Below, piece after piece: positions 25,894-34,287 of a DNA stretch of 64,000 nt. The stretch covers positions 9,371,501 through 9,435,500 of the forward strand of contig NZ_CP012670.1 in assembly GCF_004135735.1 (NCBI RefSeq). The letters run 5' to 3'. The position numbers were made by a program, and so were the translations under genes. Each line of letters opens with the position of its first letter. Positions within the stretch are counted from its first letter, which is position 1. This DNA comes from Sorangium cellulosum. GTDB taxonomy: Bacteria > Myxococcota_A > Polyangia > Polyangiales > Polyangiaceae. Below the pieces are notes generated by a model that saw nothing but the letters and a program-made list of their open reading frames with translations, had not been told where the DNA came from and made no database searches.

Positions 25894-26871
25894 ATGCGTC
25901 CCTACGGCGCCCTCTCCAGTACCTGCCTCCTCCTCGCCGGTGCGGCGCTCGTCGGCTGCTCGGCGCCGGTCGCGGGTGATACGGCCGACGCGAGCGGGGC
26001 GATCACCCAGGGCGTCGTGCTCGTCGAGCGCGCGATCAACCTGAGCCGGGACGCTGCCTTGACCGCCCCCGCCCTCGAGAGCGAGGACGCCGCGCCGGGC
26101 GCGGCCGCCGTCGCGGGGTCGGTCACCAACGTGTCGGCCAAGTTCATGCGCCTCTCGTCCGCGACCGATCCCGAGCTCGCCGAGCGCCTGGTCGGCTCGC
26201 CGTTCGATCTGCCGTCCGCGGGCAGCTGCATGGTCCTGTCGCCCGCCGCCGGGGACGAGGCGACGAGCCTGAGCTCGCTCGGATCGATCGAGCTGCTCGA
26301 CGCGGGCGACGTGACGATGAAGACCGACAGCACCGAAATGCCGCTCGCGGCGCGCGCATTCCCGGACGTGGGCGACCTGGTCTTCGGCGTGTTCTACACG
26401 TCGCGCGACGCCACGAGCGATCTGCCGGCGCCGGCCCGGTACGCCTTCGAGAGCTCCGGCTCGGGGATGCTCGATCGGTTCGCCTTCGAGGCCGACGCCC
26501 CCGCGGGCCCCGAGGAGGTGCGGATCGGCGACGTCGATCTGGCCGATGGCGTCGAGCTCGACGCCGGGGTCTCCGCGATCGTGCAGTGGCGCGCGGACGA
26601 GGACGGCGGGGCCGGCAGGGCGCGGGACATCGTCTATGTCGACGTGACCTCGGCGCGCGGCACGGCCGTGCGGTGCGCGTTCAGGGACACGGGTCGCGGC
26701 GTGATCCCCGGGTCCCTGCTGGATCCCTCGACGCTCGGGCCCCTGCCGGCGAGCGCGACCCTGGCCGTGCACCGCACGCGGCAGGTGCCCTTCAGCGCCT
26801 CGGGGATCGACCTCGGCGAGGTGCGCTTCGACCTCTCCGTGATCGGCCGCGCGCGCGTCGTCGCGCGCTGA
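25894..26871 (+). CDS. Putative lipoprotein, 325 aa
   Basis: Signal and lipobox LLLAGAALVGC at the N-terminus, then an Ala-rich linker and a mainly beta mature domain (SVTNVSAKFMRLSSATDPEL, VGDLVFGVFYTSRDATSDLP, ARYAFESSGSGMLDRFAFEA, ARDIVYVDVTSARGTAVRCA). No TM or repeat structure after the anchor and no family recognised. It ends 22 bp before a kinase gene, so both may share a transcript. Confidence 0.75.
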   Translation: MRPYGALSSTCLLLAGAALVGCSAPVAGDTADASGAITQGVVLVERAINLSRDAALTAPALESEDAAPGAAAVAGSVTNVSAKFMRLSSATDPELAERLVGSPFDLPSAGSCMVLSPAAGDEATSLSSLGSIELLDAGDVTMKTDSTEMPLAARAFPDVGDLVFGVFYTSRDATSDLPAPARYAFESSGSGMLDRFAFEADAPAGPEEVRIGDVDLADGVELDAGVSAIVQWRADEDGGAGRARDIVYVDVTSARGTAVRCAFRDTGRGVIPGSLLDPSTLGPLPASATLAVHRTRQVPFSASGIDLGEVRFDLSVIGRARVVAR

Positions 26872-26893
26872 GGCTCGGACGGTCGACGTCGGG

Positions 26894-28960
26894 GTGGCGG
26901 ACGAGGAGCTGCGACGGCGCGCGGACGAGCTCGCGGCGATCGGGCAGCGCGCCCGCGGCGCCGCCCTCCTCGCGGACGCGGGCGATCACGCGGGCGCGTC
27001 CGCGCTGCTCGAGCGAGCCTGCGATTTCCCCGGCGCGGCCAGGGCGGCGCTCTCCGCCGGGGACCCGGCCCGCGCGGCGCTCATGGCCGCGCTCGGCGGC
27101 GACGACGCGCTCGCCCTCGAGGCGATCGACCTGCTCGCCGCCACGGCGCCCCGCGACGCCGCGCTGCGCGCCGCCGCCGAGCTCTCGGCGCGCGGGTTCG
27201 CCCGCCACGCCGGCGCGCTGTTCGCCGCGCTCGGCGCCCACGCCGCGGCCGCGGAGGCGTTCACCGCCGCGCAGGACGCGCGCCGCGCCGCCGAGAGCTT
27301 CGAGCGCGCCGGGCGCCCCGCGGACGGCGCGCGGGTGCTCGAGGCCGCGCTCCGTCGCCGCCCGGAGGACGCGGCGGCCTGGCTCGCGCTGGGCGAGCTG
27401 CTCGCGCGCCACGGCCGCACCGAGGCCGCGGTGCGGGCGCTGCAGCAGCTGCCGCCGTCCGCCCCGGAGCGCGCCCGCGCGCTGCCGCTCCTCGGCAAGT
27501 GCCTGAGCGAGCTCGGCCTCGAGGAGGCCGCCCGGACCGTGCGCGACGAGATCTCCCGGCTCCCTCGGGCCGGCGAGGCGGCCCCTCCGCCGCGGGTCGA
27601 TTCCTCTCGCCGGCCCACCTCGAGGCCTCCGCCCGCGGGCGAAGCGCCCGCGGGGCCGCTCCTCTTCGGGCGCTACGAGACCCTGCGCGAGATCACGGCC
27701 ACGCCCCACGCGCGGGTCGTGGAGGCGCGCGACCGGATCACGGCGGAGCGCGTCGCCGTCAAGATCTTCACGGGCGCGGCGTTCGGCGTGGGCCGCGACG
27801 CGCTCCTCCGGTTCGAGCGCGAGGCGCGCGCGCTCGCCCAGCTCCGGCACCCGAACGTCGTCGCGCTCCGCGCGTACCACCCGGAGGGGCCGGCCATGGT
27901 GCTCGCCTGGATGGCGGGCGGCTCGCTCATCGAGCGGCTGCGGGGGGAGCCGGTCGCGCCCGCGCGCGCCGTCGAGATCGCGTGCGCGCTCCTGTCCGCG
28001 CTCGGCGAGGCGCACCGGCTCGGCATCCTCCACCGCGACGTGAAGCCGAGCAACGTGCTCTTCGACGAGGTCGGGACGGCGCACCTCGCGGACTTCGGCG
28101 CGGCGCACCTCGGCGATCTGTCGACCACCGCCACGGCCGGGGCGATCGGGACCTTCGCGTACATGTCGCCCGAGCAACGCATGGGCCGGCCCGCGACGCT
28201 GGCGAGCGATCTGTACGGCGTCGGCGCGGTGCTGGCCGAGCTGCTCACCGGAGAGCCGCCCGCGCCCGCCGTGCGCGGACGGCTCGATCCCGCGCCGAGC
28301 GAGGCCCACCCGGATCTCACCGCGGCCCACGACGAGGTCGTGGCGGCGCTGCTCGCGGAGGACCCCGCCGCGCGGCCCGCCGACGCGTTCGAGGCGCGGC
28401 GCGCGCTCACCGCGCTCGCCTGGCCGGAGCGCCCGCGGCCGCAGCGAGCGCGCGCGAGCGCGCGGCCGCGCTCGAGCGAGGCGCCGCCCCGCGCGACGGC
28501 GCGGCTCGGGGCGACCCTCGAGGCCGGCGACGGCCGGGACACGGAGGGGCGGTGGCGCGACCTGTGGCTCGAGCGCGACGTCCTCGTGCTGCAGCTCGAC
28601 GACGCGTCCCTCGCCCGCGCCCGGGCGTTCGCGCGCGCCGGGCACGCGGCCCTGCCGGCCGTGCTGCGCGTCGACCTCGCCGAAGGGGAGATCTGGGTGG
28701 CGCCGCCCCGGGGCCGCGCGCTCGCGGACGAGCCGCGGGCGCTCACGCGGGGCCACCGCGCGCGCCTAGGCGAGGCGATCGCCGCGCTGCACGCGGCGGG
28801 GGGCGCGCACGGGCGCATCGACCGCCAGCACCTCTACCTGCACGACGGCGAGATCACGCTGGCCTACCCGCGCGAGGCCCCCGGCGACGTCGCGGAGGCA
28901 GCGGCGCGCGATCTCGCGGCGCTGCGCGAGCTCGACGACGGCGCGCTCGACGCGCCCTGA
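26894..28960 (+). CDS. Ser/Thr protein kinase with TPR-like N-terminus and degenerate second kinase lobe
   Basis: 688 residues in three parts. Residues 1-220 are Ala-rich helical repeats of TPR type (ADAGDHAGASALLERACDFP, AAWLALGELLARHGRTEAAV). Residues about 255-530 are a PknB-like kinase: VAVKIF (Lys near 288), HRDVKPSN (near 379), DFG (near 400), FAYMSPEQ and SDLYGVGAVLAELLTGEPP. The last 140 residues resemble a kinase C-lobe without catalytic residues: LGEAIAALHAAGGAHGRIDR then QHLYLHDGEITLAYP, where HGRID stands for HRDLK and LAYP for the DFG region. There is no TM segment, so it is probably cytosolic. The active kinase signals via Ser/Thr phosphorylation; the extra lobe may regulate it. 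Confidence 0.88.
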   Translation: MADEELRRRADELAAIGQRARGAALLADAGDHAGASALLERACDFPGAARAALSAGDPARAALMAALGGDDALALEAIDLLAATAPRDAALRAAAELSARGFARHAGALFAALGAHAAAAEAFTAAQDARRAAESFERAGRPADGARVLEAALRRRPEDAAAWLALGELLARHGRTEAAVRALQQLPPSAPERARALPLLGKCLSELGLEEAARTVRDEISRLPRAGEAAPPPRVDSSRRPTSRPPPAGEAPAGPLLFGRYETLREITATPHARVVEARDRITAERVAVKIFTGAAFGVGRDALLRFEREARALAQLRHPNVVALRAYHPEGPAMVLAWMAGGSLIERLRGEPVAPARAVEIACALLSALGEAHRLGILHRDVKPSNVLFDEVGTAHLADFGAAHLGDLSTTATAGAIGTFAYMSPEQRMGRPATLASDLYGVGAVLAELLTGEPPAPAVRGRLDPAPSEAHPDLTAAHDEVVAALLAEDPAARPADAFEARRALTALAWPERPRPQRARASARPRSSEAPPRATARLGATLEAGDGRDTEGRWRDLWLERDVLVLQLDDASLARARAFARAGHAALPAVLRVDLAEGEIWVAPPRGRALADEPRALTRGHRARLGEAIAALHAAGGAHGRIDRQHLYLHDGEITLAYPREAPGDVAEAAARDLAALRELDDGALDAP

Positions 28961-28972
28961 AGCGACGCCCGG

Positions 28973-29299
28973 CTACGGCGAAGGCGGCGGCGACGCGCGG
29001 CCGTCGGGCGAGGCCTGGCAGACGCCGTAGTCGTCGTAGTCCCGCTTGGTGATGTCGTAGCAGCAGTAATCGCCGTCGAACTCGGGCTCGCTGTCGACCG
29101 ACGCGACGTCGCCGTCGCACGCGGTGCTGCCGAAGTAGGCGAGCGCCTCGTCCTGGGAGGGGCACGCCCCCTCGTGCTCCGTCCACTCGAAGCACCCGAC
29201 CTTGCCGCAGCCCGCGCCCGCGAGGGCGAGCACCATGGCCGCGAGCGGAAGAGCACCGAGCGAGCGACGCGCACGTGCCGAACGGAGGGAAGAGATCAT
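28973..29299 (-). CDS. Small Cys-containing lipoprotein
   Basis: 108 residues. Signal peptide with lipobox-like LALAGAGC; mature part short and acidic with cysteines (GKVGCFEWTEHEGACPSQDE, GDYCCYDITKRDYDDYGVCQ) and a Pro-rich end. A GGGAG site precedes the ATG at 29299. Aromatic and acidic content argues for real coding. Convergent with the kinase gene. Function unknown. Confidence 0.75.
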   Translation of the reverse strand: MISSLRSARARRSLGALPLAAMVLALAGAGCGKVGCFEWTEHEGACPSQDEALAYFGSTACDGDVASVDSEPEFDGDYCCYDITKRDYDDYGVCQASPDGRASPPPSP

Positions 29300-29354
29300 G
29301 GAGTCTCCCGCAGAGGGGCGAACGCCGCGCCCGACGCCAGCATACTCCGGTTCG

Positions 29355-29430
29355 GACGAAGCCGGCGCCCCTGGACGAAGCCGGCGCCCCTGGACGAAGC
29401 CGGCGCTCCTGGACGAAGCCGGCGCCCCTG
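29355..29430. repeat. 19-bp tandem repeat, four copies, upstream of hutU
   Basis: Unit GACGAAGCCGGCGCCCCTG starts at 29355, 29374, 29393 and 29412 (one base change in the third). It lies in the 247-bp gap between a divergent lipoprotein gene and hutU; the remainder shows no clear promoter. Confidence 0.9.
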
Positions 29431-29546
29431 GAGGAGGCGCTGTCGCGCCGGGCGGGATCACGCCACGCCCTCGGCAGGGGCGCCCGGCGCCGCGCGGGGC
29501 GGCCTCCCCTCCTGGTCGCCTCGGAGCCGCTGGAGTACAGGACAGC

Positions 29547-31220
29547 ATGGCGACCGGAGAGCAGGGGGCCCGGGTGGTGCGCGCGCCGCGCGGGAGCGAG
29601 AAGAGCTGCAAGGGGTGGGTCCAGGAGGCCGCGCTCCGGATGCTCCACAACAACCTGGATCCGGAGGTCGCCGAGCGGCCGGAGGATCTCGTGGTCTACG
29701 GGGGCACCGGCAAGGCCGCGCGCTCGTGGGAGGCGTTCGACGTGATCGTCCGCGAGCTCCGGGACCTCGCCGACGACGAGACGCTCCTCGTGCAGTCGGG
29801 CAAGGCGGTCGGCCGGTTCCGCACGCACCCGGACGCGCCCCGCGTGCTCCTCGCGAACGCGAACCTCGTGGGGCGGTGGGCGACGTGGGACGAGTTCCGG
29901 CGGCTCGAGGCGCTCGGCCTGACCATGTACGGGCAGATGACCGCGGGCTCCTGGATCTACATCGGCTCGCAGGGCATCGTGCAGGGCACCTTCGAGACGT
30001 TCGTCGCCGCGCGGAAGGCGCACGCGGCGCGCGTCCCGGGGGGCGGGCGCTGGGTGCTCACCGCGGGCCTCGGCGGCATGGGCGGCGCGCAGCCGCTCGC
30101 CGCGACCATGGCGGGCATGGCCTGCCTCGGCGTCGAGATCGACCCGGCGCGCATCGAGAAGCGGCTCCGCACCCGCTACGTCGACGAGCGCATCGACGAC
30201 CTCGATCGCGCGCTCGAGGCCGTCCTCGAGAGCGCCGAGCGCGGGGCGCCGCGCTCGATCGCCCTCTGCGGCAACGCCGCCGACGTCTACCCGGAGCTCG
30301 CCCGCCGCGGCGTCACGCCGGACCTCGTGACCGAGCAGACCGCCGCGCACGACCCGCTCGTCGGCTACGTCCCGCCGGGGCTCACGCTCGAGCAGGCGGC
30401 GGAGCTCCGCGCGCGCGATCCGGGGGAGTACGTCGCGCGCGCGAAGGCGGGGATGCGGCTCGAGGTCGACGCGATGCTCGCGATGCAGCGGCGCGGGGCC
30501 GAGGTCTTCGACTACGGCAACAACCTCCGCGCCTGCGCGCTGGAGGCGGGCTGCGAGGACGCCTTCGCGATCCCCGGCTTCGTCCCGGCGTACGTGCGCG
30601 AGCTGTTCTGCCAGGGCAAGGGCCCGTTCCGCTGGGTCGCGCTCTCGGGCGATCCGGAGGACATCCTCGCGACCGACCGCGCGGTGCTCGAGGCGGTCCC
30701 GGACGATCCCGATCTCCGGCGCTGGATCGAGCTCGCCGAGCAGCGGATCGCGTTCCAGGGGCTCCCGGCCCGGATCTGCTGGCTCGGGTACGGCGATCGC
30801 GCGCGGGTCGGGCTCGCCTTCAACGAGCTCGTGCGCGCCGGCCGCGTGAATGCGCCGATCGTGATCGGGCGCGACCACCTCGACTGCGGGTCGGTCGCGT
30901 CGCCGTTCCGGGAGACGGAGGCGATGAGGGACGGCTCGGACGCGATCGCCGACTGGGCGCTCCTGAACGCGCTCGCGAACACCGCAGGCGGCGCGTCGTG
31001 GGTCAGCTTCCACCACGGCGGCGGGGTCGGGATCGGCAACTCGCTGCACGCCGGGATGGTGATCGTCGCCGACGGCACCGAGGCCGCCGCCCGCAGGCTG
31101 GAGCGGGTGCTGACCATCGACCCGGGGATGGGCATCATCCGCCACGCGGACGCGGGGTACGAGACGGCGATCCGCGTCGCGGACGAGGAGGGCGTCCGCG
31201 TGCCGCACCGGGAGAGGTGA
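29547..31220 (+). CDS. hutU: Urocanate hydratase
   Basis: Second enzyme of histidine degradation: urocanate plus water to imidazolonepropionate, with NAD+ as tightly bound electrophile. 557 residues, the normal length. Family marks are VVYGGTGKAARSWEAFD, TMYGQMTAGSWIYIGSQGI, the NAD fold TAGLGGMGGAQPLAATMAG, the reactive Cys of LFCQGKGPFRWVALSGDPED, and GGASWVSFHHGGGVGIGNS. The gene stands alone: hutH, hutI and a hut regulator are not in the window. Confidence 0.96.
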   Translation: MATGEQGARVVRAPRGSEKSCKGWVQEAALRMLHNNLDPEVAERPEDLVVYGGTGKAARSWEAFDVIVRELRDLADDETLLVQSGKAVGRFRTHPDAPRVLLANANLVGRWATWDEFRRLEALGLTMYGQMTAGSWIYIGSQGIVQGTFETFVAARKAHAARVPGGGRWVLTAGLGGMGGAQPLAATMAGMACLGVEIDPARIEKRLRTRYVDERIDDLDRALEAVLESAERGAPRSIALCGNAADVYPELARRGVTPDLVTEQTAAHDPLVGYVPPGLTLEQAAELRARDPGEYVARAKAGMRLEVDAMLAMQRRGAEVFDYGNNLRACALEAGCEDAFAIPGFVPAYVRELFCQGKGPFRWVALSGDPEDILATDRAVLEAVPDDPDLRRWIELAEQRIAFQGLPARICWLGYGDRARVGLAFNELVRAGRVNAPIVIGRDHLDCGSVASPFRETEAMRDGSDAIADWALLNALANTAGGASWVSFHHGGGVGIGNSLHAGMVIVADGTEAAARRLERVLTIDPGMGIIRHADAGYETAIRVADEEGVRVPHRER

Positions 31221-31253
31221 GGAGCGAAGCGCGATCCCGGACCGACGGCGCGG

Positions 31254-32942
31254 TCATCCCGAAGCGTCGCGTTGCCGCGCGTACTCCAGGAGGCTGCTTC
31301 CGAGCTTCCATTGCCCCTTGCCGGCCGGCGCCACGATCCCGCTCTCGCGGAGCGCGTCGAGCGCCGTGGCACCGAAGGCCAGGTGCAGCTGGCCTGTGTT
31401 GATGATGGTGCTCGCGTTGAGCTGCACGCCCATCTTGCGGAGGCGCCGTAGAGCGCGCTCGTGCGGGACCGAGAGGGGCGAGACCAGATGGTAGGTCCGG
31501 CTCCTCGCGCCGTGCCAGACGAGCCCCTTGCGATCGAGCTCGAGGAGCGACCTCTTCGCCGCGTCGAATGATACGCCGAGGGTCCGGGCGAGCCTGTCGA
31601 CGGAGAGGCGCCCGCCCGCGCGCGCGAGCGCGACGATGTACTTGCGCTCGCGCGGCTCCAGGCCGAAAGGACCGTACGCGGCGAGCATGGCCTGCGTCTC
31701 CTCGTCGTAGCGGGAGCGCGTGCTAAGCCGGACGATGAAGGTGTCGGCGCGCTGCTCCAGCTCCGGCGCGTGCAGCTCGACCTGCGCCATCGAGCCGAAG
31801 ATGCGGCGCATGCCCTCCCCCTGGTCCCGCGACCAGCCGAGATCGCGCAAGACCCGCGTGATGAGCGGATTCCTGGAGCGATGCGCGCCCTGCTGCTTCC
31901 TGAGGTCCTCCGGCGTGAGCGGCTCGGGCAGCTTGCCTGGGCTCTTGAACTCGACCCGATCCGGGAAGAGCAGCACCTCGATGGCAGCCCCCTCGATCGC
32001 GTAGTTGCGGTGCGCCACGGCGTTCACGATGCACTCGTCGACCGCCTCGGGCGGGAGCACCTGCGCCGTGGTGAACAGGCTGCTCGTCCGCGCCTCGACG
32101 GCAAGGTTCGAGTGAAGCGCCGCAGCGGCCGCCGGGAAGATCCGGACGATGGGGCCGAGCACCTCGCTCTCCCGCGTCCCGAGCTGCCGGCCATATCCCT
32201 CGGCGGGGCCGTGGACACGGCGAATCCGCAGCCGGTTGTTCGGGTGCCACCGCAGCGGCTCCTTCGCAAACAGGAGAAGCGCGGCGCGCCGGATCAAGAG
32301 GCTCCCGTTCCGTCCTTCGCTGAGGTTCCAGTACCGGAGCAGCGTCCGGAGGTCGCCGAGCCCTGCAAGGTGAGGCTTTGACGCCAGGAGCTCGGCCGGG
32401 ATCTCGAGATCGTCCAGGGTGGCCTCATGCACCAGTTGCGCCTCGTAGGCGGTATCGCCGAGACGGTGGTCGCGCCTGCGCGCGATCTCACCCGGCGGCA
32501 CCGGCTCCGTCCGCGCTGGCGCGCCACGACGCCAGAGACACCGGCCGTCGGCGATGACGACCACCGCGCTGGGGTGATCACCGACACGGAAGAGCAGGAC
32601 GCGCCTGCCATCGATCTCGACGTCGTGCACGCGGACGCCGAGGTCGGCGTCCTTCACCTGATGGCGCGGGGCCTGTACGAGGTACATGAGCTCGTCCCCC
32701 TCCCAGGGCACGCCGGTGACGGACCCGGAATCCTCGACCCCCACCAGCAAATCGCCGCCGTCCGTGTTCGCGAACGCGACGATCGCCTCGCCGATGTCCT
32801 TCGCGACGGATTTGATCGACCGCGGCACCTTACCTTCCGGGCCGAACTCCCAGGCCGTCTTGAACTCGACGGCGTAGGACTCGCCCCCAGCGATCAGGGT
32901 GCGGATGACGTGCTCCACCTCGGGGTCGCGCACGAGCGGCAC
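31254..32942 (-). CDS. AlbA_2/Schlafen-domain ATP-binding regulator
   Basis: 562 residues. N-terminal AlbA_2 (Schlafen-like) domain: GESYAVEFKTAWEF, IGEAIVAFANTDGGDLLVGV. Central part includes an HATPase_c_4-like module: VLPPEAVDECIVNAVAHRNY (Asn of the ATP-binding helix), then DRVEFKSPGKLPEP and RDLGWSRDQGEGMRRIF. The C-terminus contains winged-helix-like segments (GRLSVDRLARTLGVSFDAAK). Such proteins are treated as putative transcriptional regulators, and AlbA_2 domains also occur in defence loci. No nuclease partner is adjacent. The GTG start at 32942 has almost no leader. Confidence 0.85.
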   Translation of the reverse strand: MPLVRDPEVEHVIRTLIAGGESYAVEFKTAWEFGPEGKVPRSIKSVAKDIGEAIVAFANTDGGDLLVGVEDSGSVTGVPWEGDELMYLVQAPRHQVKDADLGVRVHDVEIDGRRVLLFRVGDHPSAVVVIADGRCLWRRGAPARTEPVPPGEIARRRDHRLGDTAYEAQLVHEATLDDLEIPAELLASKPHLAGLGDLRTLLRYWNLSEGRNGSLLIRRAALLLFAKEPLRWHPNNRLRIRRVHGPAEGYGRQLGTRESEVLGPIVRIFPAAAAALHSNLAVEARTSSLFTTAQVLPPEAVDECIVNAVAHRNYAIEGAAIEVLLFPDRVEFKSPGKLPEPLTPEDLRKQQGAHRSRNPLITRVLRDLGWSRDQGEGMRRIFGSMAQVELHAPELEQRADTFIVRLSTRSRYDEETQAMLAAYGPFGLEPRERKYIVALARAGGRLSVDRLARTLGVSFDAAKRSLLELDRKGLVWHGARSRTYHLVSPLSVPHERALRRLRKMGVQLNASTIINTGQLHLAFGATALDALRESGIVAPAGKGQWKLGSSLLEYARQRDASG

Positions 32943-33086
32943 CGTAGCGCAACTCGGACAGGCTGTTGATCGGCTTCACGGTCCGGCTGTCCTGGGCCGG
33001 CGCATCGCGTCCGAGCGTCCCGACCGATGTACGAACCCCGGCGAATCGACGATCTACGAACGGGTCTCACGAGCCGGCAGCAAGCC

Positions 33087-34040
33087 TCACCCGCGCGCGA
33101 TGCGTGGTCTCCGCTTCGGCGTACGCGGCGCCTCCAGGGCGCGCGGCGCCGCCGCCGGCTCGGCCGCGCCGCGGAGGCGGCGGAGCCGGTCGATCTCCTC
33201 CGCATAGCCGCGCCGCTCCTTCGACAGCGGCGGCAGCTCGATCACCGCCGGCACGTCCGCGAGCCGCGGGTCGTTCGCGAGGCGCCAGAACGGCGCGAGG
33301 CCCATCTCCCCGTCGCCGATGCGCTCGTGCCGGTCGAGCCGCTGGCCGAGCGCGGCCTTCGAGTCGTTCACGTGCATGCACCGCAGCCGGTCCATGCCGA
33401 GCTGCCGGTCGAAGTCGGCCCAGAACCGCTCGTAGCCGGCCTCGCTCCGCAGATCGTGCCCCGCCGCGAAGGCGTGCTGCGTGTCGATGCAGACCCCGAG
33501 CCGCGCGCGCTCCGGCCCCGCGCGCTCGATCATCGCCGCGATCCGATCGATGCGGTCGCCCAGCGTCGTCCCCTGCCCGGCCGTGTTCTCGATGCACAGC
33601 GTGGCGCGGAGCCCCTTCGCCCGCGCGAGCACCATCGCGAGGCTCTCGCCGATGCGATCCAGGCCGGCCTCCTCGCCGAGGCCGCGGTGCGCGCCCGGGT
33701 GGAACACCACGAAGTCGATCCCGAGCGCGTCGCACCGGGCGAGCTCCAGGAACAGCGCCTCCCGCGAGCGATCGAGGATCGAGGCGTCATCGGCGCACAG
33801 GTTGATGAGGTAGCTCGCGTGGGCGAGCGTCCGCCCCGCGCCGGCCCACGCCGCGCGCGCCGCGCGGAACGCGGCGATCTGCTCCGCGCTCAGCGCAGGC
33901 TCCCGCCACTGGCCCGAGACCTTGGTGAAGACCTGGATCGCCTCGCACCGGTCCTCCCCCGCCAGCGCGATCGCGCGGTGAAGGCCGCCGGCCACGGACT
34001 CGTGCGCGCCGAAGATCATCGGGCGCACGCCTTGGGTCAT
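33087..34040 (-). CDS. nfo: Endonuclease IV (AP endonuclease)
   Basis: Zinc-dependent base-excision-repair enzyme that cuts 5' of abasic sites. 317 residues: GAHESVAGGLHRAI at the start, FVVFHPGAHRG, CIENTAGQGTTLGD, VCIDTQHAFAAGHD, MHVNDSKAALGQRLDRHERI, GDGEMG and PAVIELPP, giving the His, Glu and Asp ligands of the TIM barrel. The C-terminal 40 residues are a basic Ala/Pro-rich extension beyond the usual length. An ATG at 34040 has a purine-rich upstream; another in-frame ATG is at 34019. Divergent from elbD. Confidence 0.94.
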   Translation of the reverse strand: MTQGVRPMIFGAHESVAGGLHRAIALAGEDRCEAIQVFTKVSGQWREPALSAEQIAAFRAARAAWAGAGRTLAHASYLINLCADDASILDRSREALFLELARCDALGIDFVVFHPGAHRGLGEEAGLDRIGESLAMVLARAKGLRATLCIENTAGQGTTLGDRIDRIAAMIERAGPERARLGVCIDTQHAFAAGHDLRSEAGYERFWADFDRQLGMDRLRCMHVNDSKAALGQRLDRHERIGDGEMGLAPFWRLANDPRLADVPAVIELPPLSKERRGYAEEIDRLRRLRGAAEPAAAPRALEAPRTPKRRPRIARG

Positions 34041-34237
34041 CCGCCCCGCGCCGGCAAGCCATTCCGCCGGGCGCGCCCGATTTGCCACGAGCCCCGCACG
34101 CCGCACCAGCGCACGACGCGCCCCGAGCACCGCGTCAACTCCCTCGCAACATCTTCAATTTCACCACTCGACCCGCCCCAAAGCCGAGCAAACCGCGTGC
34201 CCGGCGGGCGCGTACCGTGGTTCGCGGCACCTCGCCC

Positions 34238-34266
34238 TTGACGCATTCCGGCCCAGGCGCGAATTG
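34238..34266 (+). promoter_or_regulatory. Possible elbD promoter
   Basis: TTGACG (34238-34243), 17-bp spacer, weak -10 GAATTG (34261-34266), just ahead of the ATG at 34288. Only the -35 is good. Confidence 0.25.
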
Positions 34267-34287
34267 AGCGGCCTTCCTGGAGTCTCG

